Positions 7,152 to 13,536 of a DNA stretch of 21,500 nucleotides are shown piece after piece (position 1 is the stretch's first letter; the number at the start of each line of letters is the position of its first letter). Source of the DNA: Spirillospora albida (GTDB taxonomy: Bacteria > Actinomycetota > Actinomycetes > Streptosporangiales > Streptosporangiaceae); contig NZ_JOFJ01000032.1 in assembly GCF_000718255.1 (NCBI RefSeq), forward strand, positions 1-21,500, given 5' to 3'. The notes under the pieces were generated by a model. That model did no database searches. It was not told the origin of the DNA and saw nothing but the letters and a program-made list of their open reading frames with translations. Both the position numbers and the translations under genes were made by a program.

Positions 7152-7177
7152 AGGCGGCTCCGGGCCGCCTGGCGGCC
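7152..7177 (+). other. Two mutually exclusive stem-loops in the 7042-7229 intergenic region
   Basis: AGGCGGC (7152-7158) pairs with GCCGCCT (7164-7170). The overlapping GGCCGCC (7163-7169) pairs with GGCGGCC (7171-7177). The two cannot form fully together. They lie between the divergent VOC and membrane-protein genes, in the possible leader of the latter. The rest of this 188-bp gap shows no other clear signal. Confidence 0.25.
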
Positions 7178-7229
7178 AGACCGGTAGCCACTCGGCGCCG
7201 TTCGTGCGTCCTTTCCTGAGGAGGGCGAG

Positions 7230-7676
7230 ATGCGCGATGACTGGTGGTTCTTCAAGGTGCTGGTGCCGGCGCTGGCGGTCTTCACCCTCTTCTACGGGCT
7301 CCAGGATGTGCGGCCCGCCTATGCCGCTCTGTTCCGCGGCGGCGAGCTGGGGAGCTTCACCGCCAGGAACGAGGAATGCGGGAAGACCTGCTCGTGGCGG
7401 GGAGACTTCGTCTCCGACAATGGCGCGACGGTTCGCCGCAATGTGCGGTTGGCCCCCGGTGGGGACGTCGACCACGCGGGCGACCGGGTGAGAGCGCGCG
7501 ATACCGGAAATCGTGTGGTCGTCTATCCCGCCGCGTGGTCGTGGGATTGGTTGTTCCTGACCATGCTTCTGGCGGTGTCCGTGGTCGTCCTGTCCGTGTG
7601 GACGCGATGGGCCTGGCGGCGGCTCAGGCGCCGGGGAGCCGGCCCGGCCCCTCCGGACGGCGACTCATCAACATAA
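7230..7676 (+). CDS. Small membrane protein with two transmembrane segments
   Basis: 148 residues with GGAGG just upstream of ATG 7230. Hydrophobic segments at about 8-24 and 104-124 flank a loop of about 80 residues. The loop is probably outside the membrane and contains a close cysteine pair (C50, C54) in NEECGKTCSWRGDF. The Arg-rich tail (about 125-135) following the second segment suits a cytoplasmic end. I do not recognise a named family, though the layout resembles small actinobacterial membrane proteins of unknown function. Its stop codon lies inside the 33-bp palindrome that precedes the next gene, so its 3' end overlaps the regulatory site of its neighbour. Confidence 0.75.
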   Translation: MRDDWWFFKVLVPALAVFTLFYGLQDVRPAYAALFRGGELGSFTARNEECGKTCSWRGDFVSDNGATVRRNVRLAPGGDVDHAGDRVRARDTGNRVVVYPAAWSWDWLFLTMLLAVSVVVLSVWTRWAWRRLRRRGAGPAPPDGDSST

Positions 7677-7698
7677 TGTTGACAACATGATGTTGATG
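7666..7698. promoter_or_regulatory. 33-bp palindromic operator made of two CAACATNATGTTG boxes
   Basis: CAACATAATGTTG (7669-7681) and CAACATGATGTTG (7683-7695) are each dyad-symmetric and are separated by one base. Together with the outer CAT/ATG they form a 33-bp dyad centred at 7682, with one mismatched pair in 16. The spacing of 14 bp per box suggests two dimers side by side. It contains CATAAT (7672-7677), a possible -10 box, and lies just before the GTG start at 7714. Confidence 0.75.
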
Positions 7699-7713
7699 CT
7701 GGAGGGTGGCGGC

Positions 7714-8088
7714 GTGCGCGATCACGAACATGACCGGGAGCGGGCCGCCGCCGAGCAGGCGGCGCGGCGGCGCCTCATGGACGCCGGTGCCTCCGACCTG
7801 CCGCGGGCGCCGTGGCGGCACGAGCGGCAGCCGCCGTCCGCCGCCGAGCTGCTCCGATTCGCCGTATGGCCCGGTCAGGAGCGCACCGACGAGGACGTCC
7901 TGGCCGCCCTGACGCTGCTGCCCGCCGCCCGCGCGGAGATGGACCAGCTCGAGGCCGCCGTGCTGTTCACCGCGCGGGCGCAGGGCCTGTCGTGGTCGCG
8001 GATCGCCCGCGCGATGGGATTGGGCTCGGCCCAGGCGGCGCTGCAGCGCTTCGACCGGATCACCAGCCGATCGCAGCGGGAGGAGTGA
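7714..8088 (+). CDS. Small HTH-type DNA-binding protein
   Basis: 124 residues from GTG 7714, chosen for GGAGGG at 7 nt. The in-frame ATG at 7687 lies inside the palindrome and lacks a ribosome site. The N-terminus (1-30) is charged and helical (HDRERAAAEQAARRRL). The C-terminal half has a helix-turn-helix like sigma region 4 or other tri-helical proteins: ARAEMDQLEAAVLF, then GLSWSRIARAMGLGSAQAAL. It probably acts with the protein encoded 2 bp downstream and binds the palindrome at 7666-7698. Both ideas are inferences from position. The family is unnamed to me. Confidence 0.75.
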   Translation: MRDHEHDRERAAAEQAARRRLMDAGASDLPRAPWRHERQPPSAAELLRFAVWPGQERTDEDVLAALTLLPAARAEMDQLEAAVLFTARAQGLSWSRIARAMGLGSAQAALQRFDRITSRSQREE

Positions 8089-8090
8089 CG

Positions 8091-8729
8091 ATGCCGCCCT
8101 ATGTCTCCGCCGATGACGACCTCGTCCTGCACGGCCCGCGCGTCCTCGGGTTCGCGTCGCCGTCCCGGATCGGCGCCCGTTTCCGGCTCGACACGGCACT
8201 GGTCGAGGAACTGCTTCTGGACCATGAAGCGAGAGGATGGGTGAGCGCCACGAGTTTCGCGGGCAGCTCCGGCTGGTCCATCACCGAGAAAGGCCGGACC
8301 GAGAACGAGCGGCGACTGTCGATCGAGCTCGACCGGGCGGGAGCCCGCGAGGTCGTGACGGACGCGCACGCCGATTTCCTCCCGCTCAACCGGCGGTTCG
8401 GCATCGCCTGCACCAACTGGCAGATCCGTCCGACGCGAGCCGACCCCATGGCCTTCAACGACCACACCGACTGGGCATGGGACGAACGCGTCCTGCGAAC
8501 GCTGGCGGCGCTCGACAAGGCGTTCCGCGGGGTGTGCGACCGGCTGGCGGAACGCCTCCAGCGCTTCGACGGCTACTCCGACCGCTATTCCGCGGCCCTG
8601 GCCAAGGTGGAGGCCGGCCAGAAGCGCTGGGTGGACGCCCCGGACATCGACGCGTGCCATACCGTCTGGATCCAGTTCCACGAAGACCTGCTCGCCACCC
8701 TCGGCATCCCCCGAGGCGCCGACACCTGA
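8091..8729 (+). CDS. Putative winged-helix regulator, partner of the upstream HTH protein
   Basis: 212 residues from ATG 8091, two bases after the previous stop, with GGGAGGAG as ribosome site, so the two are translationally linked. Residues about 10-75 resemble a winged helix: FRLDTALVEELLLDHEARGW, then VSATSFAGSSGWSITEKGR, matching a recognition helix and a wing as in MarR/PadR-like proteins. Residues 80-205 are helical, with conserved-looking DFLPLNRRFGIACTNWQIRP and a run of long helices (VLRTLAALDKAFRGVCDRLA) that may dimerise or bind a ligand. Its target is unknown. It ends 1 bp from the stop of the convergent LysR gene. Confidence 0.7.
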   Translation: MPPYVSADDDLVLHGPRVLGFASPSRIGARFRLDTALVEELLLDHEARGWVSATSFAGSSGWSITEKGRTENERRLSIELDRAGAREVVTDAHADFLPLNRRFGIACTNWQIRPTRADPMAFNDHTDWAWDERVLRTLAALDKAFRGVCDRLAERLQRFDGYSDRYSAALAKVEAGQKRWVDAPDIDACHTVWIQFHEDLLATLGIPRGADT

Positions 8730-8730
8730 G

Positions 8731-9705
8731 TCACCCTCTGCCGGACCCCCGATGGTCCGGGGCCGCCCGTTCGGGTGGGACGGCCCAGTTCGGCGTCCAG
8801 GTTCCGGGGGCGTCGTGGGGGGTCGCCGTGGAGGCGAGGTAGGTGCGGAGGGTGGCCAGTGCCGGGTGGGGGTTGTCCCGGTGCCAGAGGAGCGAGTGCG
8901 GGTAGACGGGCGTCGGGTCGGTCACCGGGACGCGGCGCAGTCCGTGGCCGGCGGGCCAGATGAGGCGGGTGTGCTCGCCCATGAAGGTGGCGAGGGCCGG
9001 GGTGTCGGCGATGGTGTCCAGGAGCGCGTCGGAGCCGAAGTTGGGGCCGGTCGCCTCGATGGTGAGACCGAAGCCGGCGACGAGGTCGTCGTAGTAGGCG
9101 GCCCATTCGGAGCCGGGGACGATGCCGGGCATCCAGATCCGGTGCCCGGCCAGCTCGGCGACGGTCACCGACCCGGCGCCCGCCAGCGCGTGGCCGGGGC
9201 CGGTGAGGAGCTGGAGCGGCTCGTCCAGCACCCGGACGGACGCGACGTCCTCGGGCAGGGGCGGGCCGGGTGCGGCGACGGCGCGGAAGGACGCGTCGAT
9301 CGCGCCGGAGCGGATCGCGGTGACGGCCGCCCCGATGTCGAGCAGCATGAGCACGTCGAGGTCGATCCCGGGGTGCGCGCGGTGGAAGCCGCGCAGCAGG
9401 CCCGACGCCGCGCCGCGCGAGCTGATCACGTCGACGCGGAGGGGGCGGTGGCCGATGCGCACGGACGCGGCCGCGCGCTCGGCGGCGCGCAGCAGCTCGC
9501 GTGCGTGGGGCAGGAACGCCTGCCCGTCGATGGTGAGTTCGGCGCCGTGCGGCGTGCGGGTGAACAGCCGCACGCCGAGGTCGCGCTCCAGCGCGGCGAC
9601 GCGTTTGGAGACCGCCTGCTGGCTGACCGACAGGTCCACGGCGGCCTTCTGGAACTGCCCGGTCTCCGCGATGACGGAGAAGGTGCGCACTGCTTCGAGA
9701 TCCAC
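8731..9705 (-). CDS. LysR-family transcriptional regulator
   Basis: 324 residues from GTG 9705. The N-terminal winged HTH spans 1-60: TGQFQKAAVDLSVSQQAVSK, then RVAALERDLGVRLFTRT. A linker helix and a type-2 periplasmic-binding-like inducer domain follow at about 88-295. The last 25 residues are Pro-rich and look like an extension. It is divergent from the MFS exporter, the usual layout of a LysR activator/repressor with its target. The palindrome ACAACCATTGGTTGT (9724-9738) fits its binding site, covering its own promoter (possible -10 TAGGGT at 9719-9714 on the minus strand). The ligand is unknown, possibly the exporter's substrate. Confidence 0.92.
   Translation of the reverse strand: MDLEAVRTFSVIAETGQFQKAAVDLSVSQQAVSKRVAALERDLGVRLFTRTPHGAELTIDGQAFLPHARELLRAAERAAASVRIGHRPLRVDVISSRGAASGLLRGFHRAHPGIDLDVLMLLDIGAAVTAIRSGAIDASFRAVAAPGPPLPEDVASVRVLDEPLQLLTGPGHALAGAGSVTVAELAGHRIWMPGIVPGSEWAAYYDDLVAGFGLTIEATGPNFGSDALLDTIADTPALATFMGEHTRLIWPAGHGLRRVPVTDPTPVYPHSLLWHRDNPHPALATLRTYLASTATPHDAPGTWTPNWAVPPERAAPDHRGSGRG
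8741..8760. terminator. Short hairpin inside the 3' end of the LysR gene
   Basis: CCGGACC (8741-8747) and GGTCCGG (8754-8760) form a 7-bp stem with a 6-nt loop, just past the stop of the plus-strand gene (8729). It could end that transcript, although it lies within the LysR coding region. Confidence 0.3.
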
Positions 9706-9723
9706 GCGGAGCCACCCTAGTGA

Positions 9724-9814
9724 ACAACCATTGGTTGTGGAGAACGGGCCATATGGTTGTTTGACCTGCCTTTATGTCAGCCGATTAGCTCTCTTCGATC
9801 AACAACCGATTGTT
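9724..9814. promoter_or_regulatory. LysR binding region with repeated TGGTTGT boxes
   Basis: A perfect 15-bp dyad ACAACCATTGGTTGT (9724-9738) has the T-N11-A form of LysR boxes. A third half-site TGGTTGT is at 9754-9760. A related dyad AACAACCGATTGTT is at 9801-9814. The cluster spans the whole divergent promoter region between the LysR gene and the exporter. Confidence 0.7.
9761..9790 (+). promoter_or_regulatory. Candidate promoter of the MFS exporter gene
   Basis: TTGACC (9761-9766), an 18-nt spacer, then TTAGCT (9785-9790). The half-site at 9754-9760 abuts the -35 box, as expected for activation, while the dyad at 9801-9814 lies just downstream of the predicted start, as expected for repression. 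Confidence 0.45.
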
Positions 9815-9838
9815 CGGGCGGCAGGTCGAGGGGGCAGG

Positions 9839-11083
9839 GTGGGCAGGAGACGGCTGGGCGGGCGGTTCGGTCTGCTGTGGGCGGCGTACGCGGTGAGCGC
9901 GTACGGGTCCGGGCTCGGGTTCGGGGCGCTGCCGCTGATCGCGGTCCTGGTGCTGCACGCCGGCCCCGCCGAGGTGTCGGCGCTGTCGGCGGTGGGGCCC
10001 GCGGTCGGCGCGCTGATCGCGGTGCCGCTCGCGCCGTGGGTGGAGTTCCGGCGCAAGCGCCCGGTCATGATCACGATGGACCTGGTCCGCTTCGCGGCCA
10101 TGGCGACGATCCCGGTCGCCTACGCCTTCGGCCTGCTCGGCTTCGTCCAGCTGCTCGTGGTCTCGGCGGTGGTCGCCGCGTCCAGGATCGCGTTCGGCGC
10201 GGCGAGCGGCGCCTACCTCAAGGCCCTCGTCCGGCCGGACGACCTGCTCGTGGCCAACGCCCGGTTCGAGTCGACGAACTGGAGTTCCATCGCGGTCGGG
10301 CCGCCGCTGGGCGGGGCGGCGATCGGCCTGTTCGGACCGGTCACCACCGTGGTCGCCGACGCCCTCAGCCACCTGCTCTCCGCGCTGGGCATCGCCGCGA
10401 TCCGCGGCAGGGAGGAGGCGCTGCGGACGTCCGGGAGGGAGGCGGTCGGGGCGAGCGCGCTGCTGGACGGCTGGCGGCACATCATGGGCCATCCCGGTCT
10501 GCGCGCGCTCTACCTCAACAACTTGCTGGTCAGCGGTCTGATCATGGCCACCGAACCGGTTTTGGCCGTGCTCCTCCTCCGCCACCTCGGGTTCCCGCCC
10601 TGGCAGTACGCCCTCGCCTTCGCCGCCCCCTGCCTCGGCGGGCTCATCGGCTCCCGGCTGGCCCGGCGGGTCGTGGCGCGCCACGGCCGGCGCAGGGTCT
10701 TCCTGATCGTCGGCACCCTGCGCGCCGTCTGGCTGATCGGCCTGGCCTTCGTCGGTCCCGGCGCCGCCGGCCTCGCCACCGTGATCGCCGTCGAGCTGGC
10801 GATAGTCATCAACATGAGCCTGTACACGCCGGTGCTCGCCACCTACCGGCTCGAGCAGACCCCCGCGCATCTCGTCGCCCGCACCCTGTCGGCCTGGTCG
10901 GTCGGGCAGCAGGCGTCCATCGCCGTCCTCACAGCGCTCGGCGGGCTGCTCGCCGCCGCCACCGGCCCGCGCACCGCCATCGCGGTCGCGGGACTGCTCA
11001 TCCTGGCGACCCCGCTGCTGCTCCCCCGCCGCGACCACGAGCCGGAACCGCGCTCGACGCGGATCGCCGAAGCCCGCAACTGA
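9839..11083 (+). CDS. MFS transporter, EntS-like exporter group
   Basis: 414 residues from GTG 9839 (GAGGGG upstream); an open frame extends further left but is non-coding there. It has the size and hydrophobicity of a 12-segment major facilitator. Helices 1-2 include LLWAAYAVSAYGSGLGFGAL and SALSAVGPAVGALIAVPLAP. The cytoplasmic motif-A-like loop EFRRKRPVMI (69-78) is followed by FGAASGAYLKALVRPDDLLV and ARFESTNWSSIAVGPPLGG, typical of the EntS/MFS_3 drug and siderophore exporters. The second half starts after the hydrophilic loop RGREEALRTSGREAVGA. The substrate is unknown. It is divergent from and probably controlled by the LysR regulator. Confidence 0.9.
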   Translation: MGRRRLGGRFGLLWAAYAVSAYGSGLGFGALPLIAVLVLHAGPAEVSALSAVGPAVGALIAVPLAPWVEFRRKRPVMITMDLVRFAAMATIPVAYAFGLLGFVQLLVVSAVVAASRIAFGAASGAYLKALVRPDDLLVANARFESTNWSSIAVGPPLGGAAIGLFGPVTTVVADALSHLLSALGIAAIRGREEALRTSGREAVGASALLDGWRHIMGHPGLRALYLNNLLVSGLIMATEPVLAVLLLRHLGFPPWQYALAFAAPCLGGLIGSRLARRVVARHGRRRVFLIVGTLRAVWLIGLAFVGPGAAGLATVIAVELAIVINMSLYTPVLATYRLEQTPAHLVARTLSAWSVGQQASIAVLTALGGLLAAATGPRTAIAVAGLLILATPLLLPRRDHEPEPRSTRIAEARN

Positions 11084-11178
11084 TCCGCAAAGGAGAACAC
11101 TCCGCCGCGAGTCGGGCGGAAGAATGGAGGAGTGGCGCGGACGGTGCCACCTCGCGGCGCGGAGTGAGGGGCTGAGGT

Positions 11179-11727
11179 ATGGACACCGCAGAGGGCGTCA
11201 TCAAGAAGCTGAACAGCAAGGTCGTGTACGAGAACCGCTGGATGACCGTTACGGAGGACCGGGTCGAGCGGCCTGATGGTTCCCCTGGGATTTTCGGCGT
11301 CGTCCACAAACCGGACTTCGTCCTCGTCATTCCCGCTGAGAACGACGGCTTCCACATGGTGGAGGAGTTCCGCTACCCGATCGGCAGGCGGACGTGGAAC
11401 TTCCCGCAGGGAAGCCTTCCGGACAGGCGGGAGGGCGACCCGGAGGAATTGGCCCGTCTCGAACTCGCGCAGGAGACGGGCCTGCGTGCCGGGACGCTGC
11501 GGCATCTCGGCTTCCTCAACTGCTCCCATGGCACCAGCGGCCAGGGCTTCGACATCTTCCTCGCGACCGACCTGGAGGAGGGGGAACACGATCGCGAGCC
11601 CGAAGAGCAGGACATGCGCCAGTCGTGGGTCTCCCGCGCCGAATTCGGCAGGATGGTGGACGACGGCCGCATCACCGACGACTCCACGCTCGCGGCCTAC
11701 GCGCTGCTCCTGTTGAAGGGGCTATGA
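11179..11727 (+). CDS. NUDIX-fold protein with altered Nudix box
   Basis: 182 residues, close to the ADP-ribose/nucleoside diphosphate pyrophosphatase group in length. The beta strands FGVVHKPDFVLVIPAE and GFHMVEEFRYPIGRRTWNFP lead into the Nudix region 78-102. Aligned to GX5EX7REUXEEXGU, the residues present are L94 (for Arg), E95, L96, Q98 (for the first Glu of EE), E99, G101 and L102. There are also two extra residues before the helix. Two of the usual metal-binding glutamates remain, so activity is possible but may be altered. The substrate is unknown. The gene stands alone, 95 bp after the exporter, and overlaps the last 6 bp of the convergent NTF2-like gene. Confidence 0.85.
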   Translation: MDTAEGVIKKLNSKVVYENRWMTVTEDRVERPDGSPGIFGVVHKPDFVLVIPAENDGFHMVEEFRYPIGRRTWNFPQGSLPDRREGDPEELARLELAQETGLRAGTLRHLGFLNCSHGTSGQGFDIFLATDLEEGEHDREPEEQDMRQSWVSRAEFGRMVDDGRITDDSTLAAYALLLLKGL

Positions 11728-12141
11728 CCCGGTCCGGAGCCGGTCTTCTTCCAGCGGTCTGCTGAGTTGGTCGATCCGCTGGATTCGGCCGTCCGCCGCC
11801 AGGCGCCCGAACATGTACACCTCGGCGGTGAAGGTCGTGCCCTTCCGCATTCTGGTGCGGAGCGTCCAGCGGGCGGCTATCCGGTCGCCGCGGACCAGCG
11901 CCTCGTGGACCTCGACCCCGGGCCGGTCCTCGGCGGCCGCCGCCCGGTCGACGTTCCGGCGGACCGGGCGGACGTGCTCGATCATGCGCTGCCGGTCGAT
12001 GACCAGGCCGTCGTTGCGGTACTCGAAGTCGGGGACGAAGTAGCGGTCGAGAATGGCGCCGGGCTCTTCGTCCGCGAACGCCATGTCGCGGGTGTAGGTG
12101 ACGAGGAAATCGACGAGGTCGTGCTCGGACTTGATGGCCAC
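11722..12141 (-). CDS. NTF2-like (SnoaL-like) protein
   Basis: 139 residues if it starts at GTG 12141, which has GAAGGGCGG upstream. Two ATGs 30 and 27 bp further out (12171, 12168) have no ribosome site and overlap a possible -10 box, TATGAT (12173-12168 on the minus strand), so they are less likely. The protein has the NTF2-fold order: an N-terminal helix HDLVDFLVTYTRDMAF, AILDRYFVPDFEYRNDG, then strands ALVRGDRIAARWTLRTRM and TFTAEVYMFGRLAADGRIQR followed by IDQLSRPL. Relatives are small ligand-binding proteins or isomerase-like enzymes, and the role cannot be set. Its stop codon abuts the stop of the convergent NUDIX gene. Confidence 0.8.
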   Translation of the reverse strand: MAIKSEHDLVDFLVTYTRDMAFADEEPGAILDRYFVPDFEYRNDGLVIDRQRMIEHVRPVRRNVDRAAAAEDRPGVEVHEALVRGDRIAARWTLRTRMRKGTTFTAEVYMFGRLAADGRIQRIDQLSRPLEEDRLRTGS

Positions 12142-12184
12142 GATGTACCGCCCTTCGTAGGCGTACATCATACACTTAAAGTCT

Positions 12185-12201
12185 CGCCGCCCAGGGCGGC
12201 G
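12185..12201. promoter_or_regulatory. 17-bp palindrome upstream of the NTF2-like gene
   Basis: CGCCGCCC (12185-12192) and GGGCGGCG (12194-12201) are perfect inverted repeats around a single A. The site sits at the -35 position relative to the TATGAT at 12173-12168 of the minus-strand gene, so it could be an operator. A one-base centre makes a hairpin role less natural. Confidence 0.35.
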
Positions 12202-12216
12202 GGCCTCCGAATGACA

Positions 12217-12251
12217 AGAGCGGCGGTCCCGTGATCCGGGGCCGCCGCTCT
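12217..12251. terminator. Terminator of the flagellar operon (14-bp stem)
   Basis: The arm 12217-12230 (AGAGCGGCGGTCCC) pairs with 12238-12251 (GGGGCCGCCGCTCT) over 14 bp, including one G-T pair, with a 7-nt loop. It begins 11 bp past the flgE stop codon (12262) on the minus strand. No further flagellar gene follows, so it marks the operon end and insulates the NTF2-like gene. Confidence 0.85.
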
Positions 12252-12261
12252 CGCGGGGATA

Positions 12262-13086
12262 TCAGCGCTTCAGGTTGACGAGGTCGTTGAGGAGCTCGTC
12301 GGAGGTGCTGATGACCTTGGTGTTGGCCTGGAAACCGCGCTGGGCGATGATCAGGTTCGTGAACTCCTGGGCGAGGTCGACGTTCGACATCTCCAGGGCG
12401 CCGCTCTGGATGAGGCCCGCGCCGCCCTCGCCGGCGGTGCCGACGGTGGCGACGCCGGAGTTGACGGTGGTGCGGTAGGTGGAGTTGCCGGCCTTCTCCA
12501 GGCCCGCCGGGTTGACGAAGTCGGCGACGGCGATGCGGGCGACGGCCTCCTTGGTGCCGTCGGCGAGGACGCCGACGATGGTGCCGTCCTGGGAGATGGT
12601 GTAGGACTGCAGGTTCGCCGGGAGGGTGATGTCGTCGATCGCCAGGGTGTCGTCGATGGCGCCGCCGGCGGCGGTCCAGCCCTGGATGCGGCTGCCGTCG
12701 GCGGAGACGAGGACGCCGGTGGAGTCGAAGTTGAACGAGCCGGCGCGGGTGTAGAGCTGCTCGGTGCCGTTGTTGACGACGAAGAAGCCGTCGCCGCTCA
12801 GCATCAGGTCGGTGTTGCGGCCGGTGGTCTGTGCGGCGCCCTGCCCGAAGTTGGTGTCGATGCCGGCGAGGCGGACGCCGAGGCCGATCTGGGCGGGGTT
12901 GGTGCCGCCGAGGTTGCCGCCGGGCGCGCCCGCGGCGTTGATCATCTGGCTCAGGGTGTCCTGGAAGTTGGTCTGGGACGTCTTGAAGCCGGTGGTGTTG
13001 ACGTTGGCGATGTTGTTGCCGGTGACGTCCATCTTCTGCTGGTGGACGCGGAGGCCGCTGATGCCGGAGAACAGGGAGCGGAGCAT
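12262..13086 (-). CDS. flgE: Flagellar hook protein FlgE
   Basis: 274 residues. The N-terminal rod/hook signature includes MLRSLFSGISGLRVHQQKMD and NNIANVNTTGFKTSQTNF. A FlgE/F/G-type core follows (NTDLMLSGDGFFVVNNG, YTRAGSFNFDSTG). The C-terminal coiled helix ends GALEMSNVDLAQEFTNLI and IAQRGFQANTKVISTSDELL. It is shorter than enterobacterial FlgE (about 400), close to a FlgG-sized protein. The hook identity is favoured because it follows fliK and flgD, while a distal-rod role cannot be fully excluded. It assembles outside the cell into the universal joint. AAGGA lies 10 nt before ATG 13086, and flgD ends 20 bp upstream. It is the last gene before the terminator at 12217-12251. Confidence 0.92.
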   Translation of the reverse strand: MLRSLFSGISGLRVHQQKMDVTGNNIANVNTTGFKTSQTNFQDTLSQMINAAGAPGGNLGGTNPAQIGLGVRLAGIDTNFGQGAAQTTGRNTDLMLSGDGFFVVNNGTEQLYTRAGSFNFDSTGVLVSADGSRIQGWTAAGGAIDDTLAIDDITLPANLQSYTISQDGTIVGVLADGTKEAVARIAVADFVNPAGLEKAGNSTYRTTVNSGVATVGTAGEGGAGLIQSGALEMSNVDLAQEFTNLIIAQRGFQANTKVISTSDELLNDLVNLKR

Positions 13087-13106
13087 GGTGTCGGTGTCCT
13101 TAGGGG

Positions 13107-13520
13107 TTAGGCGGTGCGGATTTCCTTGACCGACGACAGCGGAACGTCCGTGTTCCCCACCCGGAGGGTCGGGGTGCTGCCGGTGAACGATGCGGAGGTG
13201 ACCTGGCCGGAGGCTTCCGTGCCGTCCGGGCCCGTGAAGGAGACGGTCTTGCCGACGAGGTTGCCGGCCGACAGCATGCGCTGCGCGGCGAGCATCTCGG
13301 TCTGCGCGGCCGCCAGCTCCTCGAGCCGCTCCACCTGGGTGAAGGTGGCGGTCTGCGACAGGAACTGGGCGGAGTCGGTGGGCTTGCTCGGGTCCTGGTA
13401 GCGCATCTGCGCGACGAGGAGCTTCAGGAAGGCGTCCTTGCCCAGCTGGTTGGGGTTGGACGTCTTGGCCGCCGGCGCGGGGGTCGCGGCGGACGCGGCC
13501 CCGTTGATGGGGGTGGTCAT
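13107..13520 (-). CDS. flgD: Flagellar hook assembly (scaffold) protein FlgD
   Basis: 137 residues. The FlgD N-domain motif is clear: LGKDAFLKLLVAQMRYQDP (27-45), then AQFLSQTATFTQVERLEELA. The rest (about 85-137) is a short beta domain: GNLVGKTVSFTGPDGTEASG to VPLSSVKEI. The larger tudor/Fn3 parts of enterobacterial FlgD (about 230 residues) are absent, as in other compact Gram-positive forms. FlgD caps the growing hook and helps FlgE polymerise. GGAGGG stands before ATG 13520, 16 bp after the fliK stop. Confidence 0.93.
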   Translation of the reverse strand: MTTPINGAASAATPAPAAKTSNPNQLGKDAFLKLLVAQMRYQDPSKPTDSAQFLSQTATFTQVERLEELAAAQTEMLAAQRMLSAGNLVGKTVSFTGPDGTEASGQVTSASFTGSTPTLRVGNTDVPLSSVKEIRTA

Positions 13521-13536
13521 GCGGGTCCCTCCAGGG

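Noticed and set aside
7687..7713. ATG start for the HTH protein within the palindrome
   Set aside because: It would begin MMLMLEGGG inside the operator without a Shine-Dalgarno sequence; GTG 7714 follows GGAGGG.
9122..9838. N-terminal extension of the MFS exporter over the LysR gene
   Set aside because: It is antisense to LysR and crosses the promoter and operator region; GTG 9839 with a ribosome site gives the family length.
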